The notes: a model not told the origin generated them from the letters alone. 48,043 bases of DNA from Lentisphaerae bacterium GWF2_49_21 (GCA_001804805.1 MHBH01000089.1:1-48043), one strand, 5' to 3'. Counted from the first letter of the stretch, positions 33,970 through 41,891 are shown. Made by a program: numbers and translations.

Positions 33970-35067
33970 CTAATTCACCTGCATGCTTCTTGTCGAACCC
34001 CTTATGACAAGGTTCGTAGGTATCTCGACCTTCCTGGGATTACGCATATCTTCCTGCCCGTTTATGATCGAGAACAGAAGATCGACGCAGGAACTGCCGG
34101 TCATTTCTGAATTTATGTCAACAGTACTTATGCCGGGATACACCTGCGAAGCTATCTGGCTGTTGCTGTATCCGAACACGCTGATGTCCTTCGGTACCCT
34201 GATCCCCTTCTCCTGGAAGCACATGATGACCTCGGCGGCAATCGCATCGTTATGGCACATGATCACCGTGGGCCTGTCCTTCAGGGAGGCAAAGTATTCG
34301 GCGCCGGCGCGTCCGGCCCCGGGCTTGGAATATTCGATTTCAAAAAGATATTTCTCATTCACCTTCATTTTCTTCTTCTTGAAGAATTCGTAATAGGCAT
34401 TGGTCCTGTTCTTTGTGGTCTTGTCCCTCTCGTGGATGTTCATGATCCTGGCCATCTTCCTGTGCCCGTTCTCATATAGGTATTCCATCATTCGCAATCC
34501 CGCCTTGTAGGAGTCGGAATAGACCTGGGGGAAGCATGCTTCACTCTCATAGTGGCCATAGATAATTATGGGGATGAACTTGCCGATCATCCGTATATCG
34601 TCGTACGTGGCCCTCACTGGCGTTATGATTCCGTCGACATTAAGCCTGATGTTCTTCCTGGAAATCTCCCCCTTGTCCGTGAAAGTCAGGTCGGAATTGG
34701 AAACTATGACGAAATATCCCTTCTCCGAGGCGGCCTGATCCACCCCCCCGAGAACCTCCGCATAATACGGGCTCTTGCTCAGGTTGATGCCCGGCAGCAG
34801 GGAAAATAGTATCTGGTTCCTCTTGTCCCTCCTCCTACCAGGCCTGGAAACGAAAGTCCCTTCTCCGGATACCCTGTAAAGAAGGCCTTCCTCGACGAGT
34901 TCACCAACAGCCTTCCTGACAGTCATATATGACATCTTGAATCTTTTCGCCAGCTCGAACTCTCCGGGAAGCCGGTCGTCAATCCTGCCTGAAAGTATGT
35001 CCGCCTTCAGCACTTCCTTCAGGCGCGAGTATTTCGGAAGATCTGGTTTTTTACCGGCTTTCTTCAT
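33970..35067 (-). CDS. GntR-LacI hybrid transcriptional regulator
   Basis: A 365-aa regulator. An N-terminal GntR winged helix (KYSRLKEVLKADILSGRID...LAKRFKMSYMTVRKAVGELVEEGLLYRVSGEGTFV, about 8-70) joins a LacI-type periplasmic-binding-like domain (ILFSLLPGINLSKSPYYAEVLGGVDQAASEKGYFVIVSNSD, then IMCHNDAIAAEVIMCFQEKG and SVFGYSNSQIASQVYPGISTV). AraR of Bacillus is the known model; such proteins sense a sugar and repress sugar genes. CAGGAG lies upstream of the ATG. It has its own promoter with a palindrome close to the transcription start, suggesting autoregulation. Target genes are not obvious. Confidence 0.9.
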   Translation of the reverse strand: MKKAGKKPDLPKYSRLKEVLKADILSGRIDDRLPGEFELAKRFKMSYMTVRKAVGELVEEGLLYRVSGEGTFVSRPGRRRDKRNQILFSLLPGINLSKSPYYAEVLGGVDQAASEKGYFVIVSNSDLTFTDKGEISRKNIRLNVDGIITPVRATYDDIRMIGKFIPIIIYGHYESEACFPQVYSDSYKAGLRMMEYLYENGHRKMARIMNIHERDKTTKNRTNAYYEFFKKKKMKVNEKYLFEIEYSKPGAGRAGAEYFASLKDRPTVIMCHNDAIAAEVIMCFQEKGIRVPKDISVFGYSNSQIASQVYPGISTVDINSEMTGSSCVDLLFSIINGQEDMRNPRKVEIPTNLVIRGSTRSMQVN

Positions 35068-35094
35068 TCAACAGTCTCTCCTGTGAAATTCAGT

Positions 35095-35140
35095 TCTATA
35101 TAGAGTTAATGAATTATATCGGAATCTGCCGGGATTTCAA
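35095..35140 (-). promoter_or_regulatory. Promoter and operator-like palindrome of the GntR-LacI gene
   Basis: Minus strand TTGAAA (35135-35140), 16-bp spacer, TATAAT (35113-35118). The 10-bp palindrome TCTATATAGA (35095-35104) falls just downstream, around the expected transcription start, a typical repressor position. Confidence 0.6.
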
Positions 35141-35203
35141 GTAGGGAAAACGATAACTGATATTATCTTGACTTTCCGGCTCCGGACATTCTATTCCCAT
35201 AAT

Positions 35204-35292
35204 AAAGAATCTCCTGACGGCCATCCTATCCCACCGCAGGCAACGGGGTAATGGATACACTCCATAGGCTCGCGGCGGGCCGGAGATTCTTT
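35204..35292 (+). ncRNA. Structured 5' leader candidate before the MBL-rhodanese gene
   Basis: AAAGAATCTCC (35204-35214) pairs perfectly with GGAGATTCTTT (35282-35292). GGCC (35219-35222) pairs with GGCC (35278-35281), leaving a 4-nt TGAC bulge. Inside, CCGC (35234-35237) can pair with GCGG (35272-35275), and ATGGA-TACAC-TCCAT (35251-35265) is a hairpin. CCTAT (35225-35229) can alternatively pair with ATAGG (35264-35268), which crosses the CCGC/GCGG helix. The closing stem ends 6 nt before AAAGGA, the Shine-Dalgarno sequence. It matches no riboswitch class that I recognise. Confidence 0.5.
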
Positions 35293-35308
35293 ATAACAAA
35301 AGGACATT

Positions 35309-36628
35309 ATGAAAACTATCAATTCCTTGAATGTGATCACCTTCAAACATCCACAGGGGTGCTGCGGATATCTTATCGCTGACAAGACAAGCAAGGAAGC
35401 TCTCGCACTGGATGTCCATCTCGATCTCGTCCATGACATGGCTGAACGTGTGAAGACCGAAGGATGGAAGCTCCGTTATGTAGTGGATACGCACACCCAC
35501 GCCGACCACCCCTCTGGTTCACGGGATATCGCATCGAAATTCAGCTGCACCCGGATTGCTCACGAAAAGGCCCAGCACGCAGGCGTTACCGCCCACCCCA
35601 AAAATGGCGGAAAAATTAATCTTGGCAGTCTCGAAATCACTTTCCGCCATGCGCCCGGCCACACCCCTGATCACATGGTTCTAATCGCCGACGGAGCGCT
35701 ATTCTCCGGAGACTCATTGTTCATCGGCGGTGTCGCACGCACGGACTTTCTGGGAGGGGATGCCGGTCTTCTTTTTGATACAATACATTCTCTTCTCACA
35801 GATCTGCCGGAAGATACTGTCCTGTTTCCAGGACATGACTACCAGAATAAGAACGAGAGCACACTCGGCAAGGAGAAAAAAGAAAATCCTTGGCTGCAAA
35901 TCCGAAATCGTGACGAATTCATACAAAAACTTACCGCAAATCCCCCTCCCAAACCAGCCAACATGGATCTTCTTCTTCTCCTGAACCGTGAGGGCGTTGA
36001 CATTCCGCCAACCTTGTCTGCAGATGAAGCTTCTCGTTTTGTGTCTGACGGTGGAGCTTCCAGCGTTATTGATGTAAGGACCGGAGCAGAGTTCGAGGGC
36101 GAACACATTCCCGGATCGCGCCTTATTCCACTCGACCAGATTGAACTCCGCGCCGATGAGGTGAGAGCTGCCGCCGCTCCGCGCCTTCTGCTCTGCCGAA
36201 GCGGAAACCGGGCATCAATGTCCAAAAAAACACTGGAAAAACTTCACGTTGCGGGTCTGTCCGTAATAGATGGAGGAATTATAGCATATGAAAAGTCTGG
36301 CGGTAAAACTGTAAAAGGCCGGGCGATCATTTCACTTGAAAGACAGGTTCGGATTGTGGCTGGCAGTATGGTTCTTACCGGGGTGCTTTTGGGATTTTTC
36401 ATCCATCCCGCCTTTTTGATTCTTTCCGGATTCGTTGGCGCCGGCCTGATCTTTGCCGGAATCACCGACTGGTGCGGAATGGGATTCCTGCTCATGAAAA
36501 TGCCATGGAACCAGTCGAGTGCGGCTGAAAACGCCCCTTCTGCAGGAGGAACCTGCGCAGCCAGCCTGCCGCCTTGTGCAGGAACATGCGCCGCCTCTCT
36601 TCCTCCCGAAAATAAGAAAACTTCCTGA
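35309..36628 (+). CDS. MBL-fold hydrolase / rhodanese / DUF2892 fusion protein
   Basis: A 439-aa three-domain protein. Residues 1-235: metallo-beta-lactamase fold with HTHADH (62-67), APGHTPDH, GDSLFIGGVARTDF and FPGHDY, of the ETHE1/persulfide-dioxygenase type. Residues 255-335: rhodanese domain with active-site loop CRSGNR (Cys296). Residues about 338-400: DUF2892/YgaP-like membrane hairpin (RIVAGSMVLTGVLLGFFIHPAFLILSGFVGAGLIFAGITDWCGMG). The tail has two copies of GTCAASLPP. It probably handles persulfides or other sulfane sulfur at the membrane. AAAGGA precedes the ATG, and a structured leader lies upstream. Confidence 0.9.
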   Translation: MKTINSLNVITFKHPQGCCGYLIADKTSKEALALDVHLDLVHDMAERVKTEGWKLRYVVDTHTHADHPSGSRDIASKFSCTRIAHEKAQHAGVTAHPKNGGKINLGSLEITFRHAPGHTPDHMVLIADGALFSGDSLFIGGVARTDFLGGDAGLLFDTIHSLLTDLPEDTVLFPGHDYQNKNESTLGKEKKENPWLQIRNRDEFIQKLTANPPPKPANMDLLLLLNREGVDIPPTLSADEASRFVSDGGASSVIDVRTGAEFEGEHIPGSRLIPLDQIELRADEVRAAAAPRLLLCRSGNRASMSKKTLEKLHVAGLSVIDGGIIAYEKSGGKTVKGRAIISLERQVRIVAGSMVLTGVLLGFFIHPAFLILSGFVGAGLIFAGITDWCGMGFLLMKMPWNQSSAAENAPSAGGTCAASLPPCAGTCAASLPPENKKTS

Positions 36629-36637
36629 AAAACTATA

Positions 36638-36738
36638 TCTCTCACAAAGCCACAAAGTCTCTAAGGTAAGATTTTAACCTTTGTGCCGCCGCCTGTCCTC
36701 CATAGTGCTTTGACGAAGGAGGATGCCTTTGTGCGAGA
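36638..36738. repeat. Short element with TCTCNCACAAAG terminal inverted repeats
   Basis: TCTCTCACAAAG (36638-36649) and CTTTGTGCGAGA (36727-36738) are inverted with one mismatch. Inside, TCCTCC (36696-36701)/GGAGGA (36718-36723) form a hairpin around CATAGTGCTTTGACGA. It fills the gap between the convergent MBL fusion and sulfatase genes. It is a small relative of the 235-bp element at 43572. Confidence 0.65.
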
Positions 36739-36746
36739 AAATAAAA

Positions 36747-38201
36747 TTAGAATTCCTGCGGATGCCTTTTCTTCAGCTCCGGTATCGCCCATCCTCTGTC
36801 TGTCTTCTTCAGGAACTCACAATATTCCTTGAGACGGCCTCTTGCATGGAACGGACCTCCCTCCTTCATCACCGTCCATAGTGGATCCGTGTCGTACTGC
36901 ATCGTCATCATCATCTCATCATGCCATTCGTTCAGATATGCAATTCCTTCCCTGACCTTCTCTGGTTCCTTCTCGGTCAGATCAATCTGCTCATGCGGAT
37001 CCTTCTTCAGGTTGAAAAGCATGTCCTTCGAGAAAAGATGGTATCCGTCATGGTATGTCCTCATATACAGCCAGTCTCCAAACCTCACGCCCCTCTGGCA
37101 GACATGTGCACACTGGCTTATCACAAGATATTCCCTGCCAGAATCCTTTCCTGTTTTCAGTACCTGCGCATAGCTCTGCCCATCCCAGCTCTTGCATCTT
37201 TCCCTGCCAAGCAGTTCGGCGAGAGTCGGATCCAGATCAAGATTATAGTGCAATCCCCTGTCAACCCCCTTCTTCATCCCCGGCCAGTGGACTATCATCG
37301 GTATCCGGCAGGTGATGCCATCTGCTGTCGCATGCTCGCCATATATTCCAAGCTCTCCCAAGTTCTCACCATGGTCTGAACTTATGATTATCACGAGATC
37401 ATCAAATACCCTTTTTTGTTTCAATGCCTTGAAAATTCTTCCGATATGTTCGTCCATATAGCGAATTCCGCAGTCATATCCGTCAATCATCCTCCGCAGA
37501 TCCTTCATGTCGCGGATTTCGCCCGGATGACGCGGATATTTCGGATTCGTCTTGTTGTCGTACATGGCGATTTCACGGGCGCAGTGAGGCCCTACCATGT
37601 TCATGTGTTTATTGACAACGTCCTCGGTCAGCCATTCAGGCAGAGGGTCGTCCTTGAACGGGTTCCCGAACTCCTCAGGCGCACGGTACGGCGTGTGCGG
37701 ATCCCAGTAGTTTACCTGCAGAAACCAGTTGTCCTGGTCAGCATTGCGCGTAATCCAGTCGAGAGCTGTCGGAGTTACCTCCTCGGCGGATTCCATTCCT
37801 CCGCTTCCAGTGTTGTGGACCTCGGAGAATCCCGCCAGGAAATAGTATGCGCTGTGCCGTTCGGCGAACGGGCTGATACTGACGGTCTTCAGTCCTGCCC
37901 TCCTTAACATCCCGGGTATGCTTTCCGCATCCAGCTTGTCCCTGAAACTCCTGGACCTCCCCTCGGGCCTGAAGTCCGCACATAGCCCACCGTGGTTGAC
38001 AACTCCCGTATGTATCCCGAATCTTCCGCTCATCATGGCCGTCCTGGAGGGAAGGCATGGCGCATCAGAACAGTAGTAGTTGTCGAACCTCATCCCCTGC
38101 TTCGCGATCGAATCTATGTTCGGCGAAGTGTTCCTGTGATAGCCGTAGCATCCGAGATGGTCCGGCCTCAATGTGTCCAGATCAAGATATAGAATCCTCA
38201 T
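36747..38201 (-). CDS. Sulfatase (Cys-type, S1 family)
   Basis: A 484-aa type I sulfatase (PF00884). DLDTLRPDHLGCYGY gives the first metal ligands, CLPSRTAMMSGRFG the CxPSR motif in which Cys49 is converted to formylglycine, and VIIISSDHGENLGELG the second metal site. It hydrolyses sulfate esters, probably of a glycan. There is no signal peptide, so a cytoplasmic location is likely. AAGGAGG lies 5 nt before the ATG. The gene follows the IclR gene by 104 bp and probably belongs to the island under IclR/AraC control. Confidence 0.93.
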   Translation of the reverse strand: MRILYLDLDTLRPDHLGCYGYHRNTSPNIDSIAKQGMRFDNYYCSDAPCLPSRTAMMSGRFGIHTGVVNHGGLCADFRPEGRSRSFRDKLDAESIPGMLRRAGLKTVSISPFAERHSAYYFLAGFSEVHNTGSGGMESAEEVTPTALDWITRNADQDNWFLQVNYWDPHTPYRAPEEFGNPFKDDPLPEWLTEDVVNKHMNMVGPHCAREIAMYDNKTNPKYPRHPGEIRDMKDLRRMIDGYDCGIRYMDEHIGRIFKALKQKRVFDDLVIIISSDHGENLGELGIYGEHATADGITCRIPMIVHWPGMKKGVDRGLHYNLDLDPTLAELLGRERCKSWDGQSYAQVLKTGKDSGREYLVISQCAHVCQRGVRFGDWLYMRTYHDGYHLFSKDMLFNLKKDPHEQIDLTEKEPEKVREGIAYLNEWHDEMMMTMQYDTDPLWTVMKEGGPFHARGRLKEYCEFLKKTDRGWAIPELKKRHPQEF

Positions 38202-38280
38202 TTTTCCCTCCTTATTTCAGCCACAGACTTTCACAAGACTTTATTCTGCGACTTATTTCTTAACTTTAATAATTACTTTT

Positions 38281-38305
38281 TCCGTGCCCTTCGTGTACTT
38301 CGTGG
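38281..38305 (-). repeat. Stop-adjacent CCACGAA-type repeat after the IclR gene
   Basis: Directly after the TAA the minus strand reads CCACGAA-GT-ACACGAA-GG-GCACGGA, three units with a 9-bp period. It is a variant of the CCACAGA family. Confidence 0.7.
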
Positions 38306-39040
38306 TTAAATCTCTTTTATTGCTTCTTTCAGCATCTTCGATATTCTCGGGATCTGCCTGTCGGCGTCCGGCCGGAAATTCTCCGCCAAGGCGACAACTC
38401 CAGCAAACTTGCCCTCATAAAACACCGGGACCGCATATCTCCTTACGCCGTTCGGATTGTACTCGACATCCATAGCAAATCCGTTCTCCCTGTCGTACTC
38501 CAGCATCTTTCCGCTGAGACTTTCTGAGATTCTTTTCCTCTCACCGCTCCTGTAGACCCAGTATTTTTTCCCGGCAGTGGAGAGTCTGAGATTGGAAATT
38601 GCGATCCTCGCAACAGCCTCTAACTCTCCGTCGAGGGGGCGTTCAAAACCTACCTTCGCCTTTACGTGTATGACTGCATCATCCGGTTCAGTCCTTTGAA
38701 CCAGGATCATCTTGTCGTGGTTCGGCAAATACCATTCGGCAGTACGGCAGGTCTTCTCCGCAAGGGAATCCAGCAGATCCTGGATTTTAATGGAAAGTTC
38801 CTTCCCTGCGCTGTCTATCCTTGTTATTGAGACTTTCGCGGAATATTCCTTGGATATGGGATCGCGGTCCGCCATTCCGAGAGATATCAGGGTGTCGAGG
38901 TAGCGCAGGACGGAAGCCTTGGGTTCTCCAAGATTCTTCGACAGGAGTTCCAGGTTCTGCGGACCGTTTTTAGACAGCCTTTCCAGTACCTGCATCCCCT
39001 TTTCGAGCGCCGGCGCCGGTGATTTTTTCTTTTGTTTCAT
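38306..39040 (-). CDS. IclR-family transcriptional regulator
   Basis: A 244-aa IclR-type regulator. N-terminal winged helix: ALEKGMQVLERLSKNGPQNLELLSKNLGEPKASVLRYLDTLISLGMADRD, residues about 10-60. C-terminal effector domain with DKMILVQRTEPDDAVIHVKAKVGFERPLDGELEAVARIAI and the late YAVPVFYEGKFAGVVALAE. It would repress or activate the adjacent sulfatase and GH36-like genes. A strong promoter and a 10-bp inverted repeat overlap its own start, which suggests autoregulation. An AraC regulator lies upstream, so the island appears to be under two controls. Confidence 0.9.
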   Translation of the reverse strand: MKQKKKSPAPALEKGMQVLERLSKNGPQNLELLSKNLGEPKASVLRYLDTLISLGMADRDPISKEYSAKVSITRIDSAGKELSIKIQDLLDSLAEKTCRTAEWYLPNHDKMILVQRTEPDDAVIHVKAKVGFERPLDGELEAVARIAISNLRLSTAGKKYWVYRSGERKRISESLSGKMLEYDRENGFAMDVEYNPNGVRRYAVPVFYEGKFAGVVALAENFRPDADRQIPRISKMLKEAIKEI

Positions 39041-39092
39041 ATATGATATTAGTTTTATATATGAAATATATCCCTCACGTAAATACTGTCAA
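39035..39092 (-). promoter_or_regulatory. IclR promoter with overlapping inverted-repeat operator
   Basis: Minus strand TTGACA (39087-39092), 16-bp spacer, TATATT (39065-39070). The inverted repeat TTTCATATAT (39035-39044) / ATATATGAAA (39057-39066) has 12 bp between arms; one arm touches the -10 box and the other covers the ATG. This is a classical self-repression layout. Confidence 0.65.
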
Positions 39093-39264
39093 GCTGGAAT
39101 TGTGGAAATGTTTAAAATCTGGAACATGCCTTACGGCATTAACTACTAACTTATTCCAGAAAACATTTAGAATTCGTTTGTAGTTAAGCCCGTGAGGGCT
39201 GTTCTTCTGTTCGGATTTTAACGGCTTAGATCTTGGATTGCTTGCCAAGAATACACAAGGAAAA

Positions 39265-39288
39265 CTCTGTGTCTTTGTGTCTCTGTGG
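39265..39288 (-). repeat. Stop-adjacent CCACAGA-type repeat after the GH36-like gene
   Basis: Four nt after the TAA the minus strand reads CCACAGA-G-ACACAAA-G-ACACAGAG, three units with an 8-bp period. Confidence 0.65.
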
Positions 39289-39292
39289 TGGA

Positions 39293-40861
39293 TTATTCCG
39301 TCCAGTTGAACTCCATGGTCTCGCCGTCGAGCTTCCATTTCGCCGGACAGCTCGTGTCCATCCAGTCGAGAGGCTCACCGGTCGGAAGCTGGACAGATGC
39401 CCTGCTGAAAGCCGCCTTAAGAGCTCTTTTCTGCCCTGCTCCAATGATTTCGCGTTTTGCTGAAACGAAAAGAGGAGATCCGCTCCTGGCGAGAAGATCG
39501 AGCCATTGGGAGTTGAGCCTCCATGGAATGTTTTCGGTGATTCCGACGCAGTCGGCGTCAAGCGCAAAAAAAGAACGGTTCTGGCAGGCCCTGAACGCAA
39601 GCGTGTTCACACCCATCTTCCTCGTGCGCGCCCATTCCCTGCCGCTCGTATCGTCCCCGATCCTCTGGATATGCGCATATCCTGTGATCAGATGCCCGAC
39701 AGTGTTGCATCCTATGATGACTGCGCCGTCCGCTGCATCGCTGACGGTTTTGTAGACATCCTTCAGTATCTCGGCGTTTGTCTTTGAACTGTCGTGGAAC
39801 GACCAGCCGTCTTCTGTAATGCTGTCACCCATCTGGAAACCCCAACTCCCGGTGACATCCCAAGTCGAGAAGTCATGCTTGATCAGTTCGTATCCCCATT
39901 TCCTGAAGAGACGAATGTCCCCTGCTATTCTTTCGAGGTTCTCCGGATCTGTCGGATCAAGAACTATCTCGTAAGGGTTGGAATGGCTTTTAAAACGCGT
40001 ACCTTTTACAAGCTTCACCCACGGCCTGTCTTCGGTAGTCAGGAGCGGACGGTACCAGATGCCCGGACGGCATCCCACCTTTTTAATCTTCGACGCGAGA
40101 TCCTTCATGTCGGGAAATTTCTTTCCACTAAGCGACCATGGTGCACCGCCGGTAACGCCAGTGAACTGCCAGCCACCGTCAATCACAGAGAATGGACGGT
40201 TCCTGGTGTTTTCCGAAATTTCCGAGCAGAACTCGGAATCATCCAGTATCCTCTTGGCGCTGCTCGTTCCGTATGAGTAATACCAGTCGTTGAATCCATA
40301 GACGGTCATTTTTGGGAGAAGCGCCTTCGTGCAGAGCTTTTTCATGAACTTGCAGCTTGCCTGATGCGGGGAATCCTCTTCCTCCCCCTCATAATGGACT
40401 ATTTCACAGGCGGTAAGTTTCCTTCCCTTGAGACAAACGCCTTTTCCTCCGGATCTTGTGTCTATGGTCAGAGAATATCCGTTCTGATCGGCATGCCAGC
40501 AGCAGAATGAAGAAGCTCCGGTTTTTACTCCAATCCCGCAGGTCTTATTTCCGTCAAAGAACATGAAATACCATGGCATCGGCCTGTCTGGGACTATCCC
40601 CCTCCATTCAAGTTCGCCATAACTTCTCTCCCAGGCATCGCCGAGGATCCTGGCACCTTCAGGCATCGTATGGCGGAATTTAATACAAATCCTGCTGATC
40701 CCCTTGTTTTTTTCATCGCATGAAATGAAGATTTTTGCTGAACTCTCCTTGTCATCTATTACGACCTTGCAGGAATTCCTTGTCCACGCCGAACCGCTTT
40801 TCTTCATGGAAAGCCAATTAGTAGCCTCCTCAATACAAATTTCTCTTATTTTGTCTATCAT
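39293..40861 (-). CDS. GH36-like (clan GH-D) alpha-galactosidase-type glycoside hydrolase
   Basis: A 522-aa protein. An N-terminal beta domain precedes a TIM barrel from about residue 180: PKMTVYGFNDWYYSYG, SVIDGGWQFTGVTGG, GCRPGIWYRPLLTTED, and YELIKHDFSTWDVTGS, where Asp330 is the expected nucleophile in the KxD pattern of GH36. VIIGCNTVGHLITGYAHIQRIGDDTSG follows, with the DD.S region near the acid/base. The C-terminus is beta-rich. There is no signal peptide, so it probably cleaves imported alpha-galactosides or sulfated derivatives. AAAGGA lies 8 nt before the ATG. It sits between the AraC and IclR genes. Confidence 0.82.
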   Translation of the reverse strand: MIDKIREICIEEATNWLSMKKSGSAWTRNSCKVVIDDKESSAKIFISCDEKNKGISRICIKFRHTMPEGARILGDAWERSYGELEWRGIVPDRPMPWYFMFFDGNKTCGIGVKTGASSFCCWHADQNGYSLTIDTRSGGKGVCLKGRKLTACEIVHYEGEEEDSPHQASCKFMKKLCTKALLPKMTVYGFNDWYYSYGTSSAKRILDDSEFCSEISENTRNRPFSVIDGGWQFTGVTGGAPWSLSGKKFPDMKDLASKIKKVGCRPGIWYRPLLTTEDRPWVKLVKGTRFKSHSNPYEIVLDPTDPENLERIAGDIRLFRKWGYELIKHDFSTWDVTGSWGFQMGDSITEDGWSFHDSSKTNAEILKDVYKTVSDAADGAVIIGCNTVGHLITGYAHIQRIGDDTSGREWARTRKMGVNTLAFRACQNRSFFALDADCVGITENIPWRLNSQWLDLLARSGSPLFVSAKREIIGAGQKRALKAAFSRASVQLPTGEPLDWMDTSCPAKWKLDGETMEFNWTE

Positions 40862-40918
40862 TGAACTATCCTTTTGTTTATAAATTTTCTTCCACCGATG
40901 ACGGTGGGAGAAAATTTA

Positions 40919-41737
40919 TCATGGCGCCGATTCCCTTTCACGGAACTTTACCGGCGACAAGCCGGTAATATCCCTGAACACCTTGGAAAAATAGAACTGG
41001 TTGCTGAATCCGCAAGCGGAAGCTATCTCCTTGACCTGCATATTTCCTGTCTGGAGCAGGTTCTGGGCGTGCTTTATCCGTTGGAGGTTTATGTAGTTGA
41101 CAGGACTCGTCCCGAAATATTTCGTGAAAAGATTTGTGAAATAGTTGGTCTGCAGATTCACCGAAGCTGAAAGATCCCCAATCATGATCTCCTTTGTGAT
41201 GTTCTTTTCGATGAATGAAAGCGCCGGAGCAAACCTCTGCAGGCACTTCAACTTCTCGCCCTGGGCTGAAAAATCCGCCTCCTTGAAAAGATGCAGGAGA
41301 AATGTCCGCATGATCACGTCGCGTTCCGCAACATCGGGAATCTCCTCTGACGCAAGATTGTCTATCATCTTCTTCCATTGGCCCTCAACTTGCTTTCTTT
41401 CCTGTTTTGGAATTTCAATCTCGTAAGGAAACCTGAAGAAATCAAAAAGCTCAAGACCTCCTAATATCCTCGCCTTGAAATGGACCCAGTAGAGATCCAT
41501 GCGATCTTCGCACCAGTAGCGCCCCTGTGAGTTCGCGGGAATCAGGTGCATGCTTCCGGGGAAAAGATCAAAAACCTTCCCGTGATGTTCGACATGCGCA
41601 CTTCCGGACTTGAGCCAATACAGGCGGCTGAATGGATCACTTATCAGGATCTTTCCCGCACCCGCCCACTTGGGACCGCACGGTGTCAACGCCCCAGCGA
41701 TCACATCCACCGAAAGAGATGCTATGATTGAATTCAT
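40919..41737 (-). CDS. AraC-family transcriptional regulator
   Basis: A 272-aa regulator with an N-terminal cupin (LYWLKSGSAHVEHHGKVFDLFPGSMHLIPANSQGRY, about 35-70) and a C-terminal double HTH: IGDLSASVNLQTNYFTNLFTKYFGTSPVNYI and VKEIASACGFSNQFYFSKVFRDITGLSPVKFR. I choose MNSIIA (41737), with AAAGG 8 nt upstream, because the longer frame to 41785 runs through REP copy D. It is divergent from a UroD-like gene, as the AraC gene at 10128-10946 also is, and 57 bp upstream of the GH36-like gene that it may control. Confidence 0.88.
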   Translation of the reverse strand: MNSIIASLSVDVIAGALTPCGPKWAGAGKILISDPFSRLYWLKSGSAHVEHHGKVFDLFPGSMHLIPANSQGRYWCEDRMDLYWVHFKARILGGLELFDFFRFPYEIEIPKQERKQVEGQWKKMIDNLASEEIPDVAERDVIMRTFLLHLFKEADFSAQGEKLKCLQRFAPALSFIEKNITKEIMIGDLSASVNLQTNYFTNLFTKYFGTSPVNYINLQRIKHAQNLLQTGNMQVKEIASACGFSNQFYFSKVFRDITGLSPVKFRERESAP

Positions 41738-41762
41738 GGAAATACCTTTGGGATTGAAGTAA

Positions 41763-41825
41763 GTACGGGCTTCAGCCTGTACCATCTTAATTCAAAGCAT
41801 GGGACAGGCTAAAGCCCGTCCCTAC
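41763..41825. repeat. REP-like element, copy D
   Basis: GTACGGGCTTCAGCCTGTACC at one end and GGGACAGGCTAAAGCCCGTCCCTAC at the other, back to back. It lies in the AraC/UroD divergent region, as copy A does in the other such pair. Confidence 0.75.
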
Positions 41826-41876
41826 TTTATCCTTCTTTCTTAGATTTTTATATGTTTATCATAATATTATACATAT

Positions 41877-41891
41877 GCAAGCTCTGCTTGC
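41877..41891. repeat. Short palindrome GCAAGC-TCT-GCTTGC upstream of the UroD-like gene
   Basis: 6-bp perfect arms around TCT, 29 nt before the ATG at 41921 in an otherwise AT-rich leader. It could be an operator or mRNA hairpin. Confidence 0.45.

Noticed and set aside
35204-35292. tRNA gene
   Set aside because: The closing stem is 11 bp followed by a bulge, there is no T-loop GTTCRAN motif and no CCA or cloverleaf arms of standard length.
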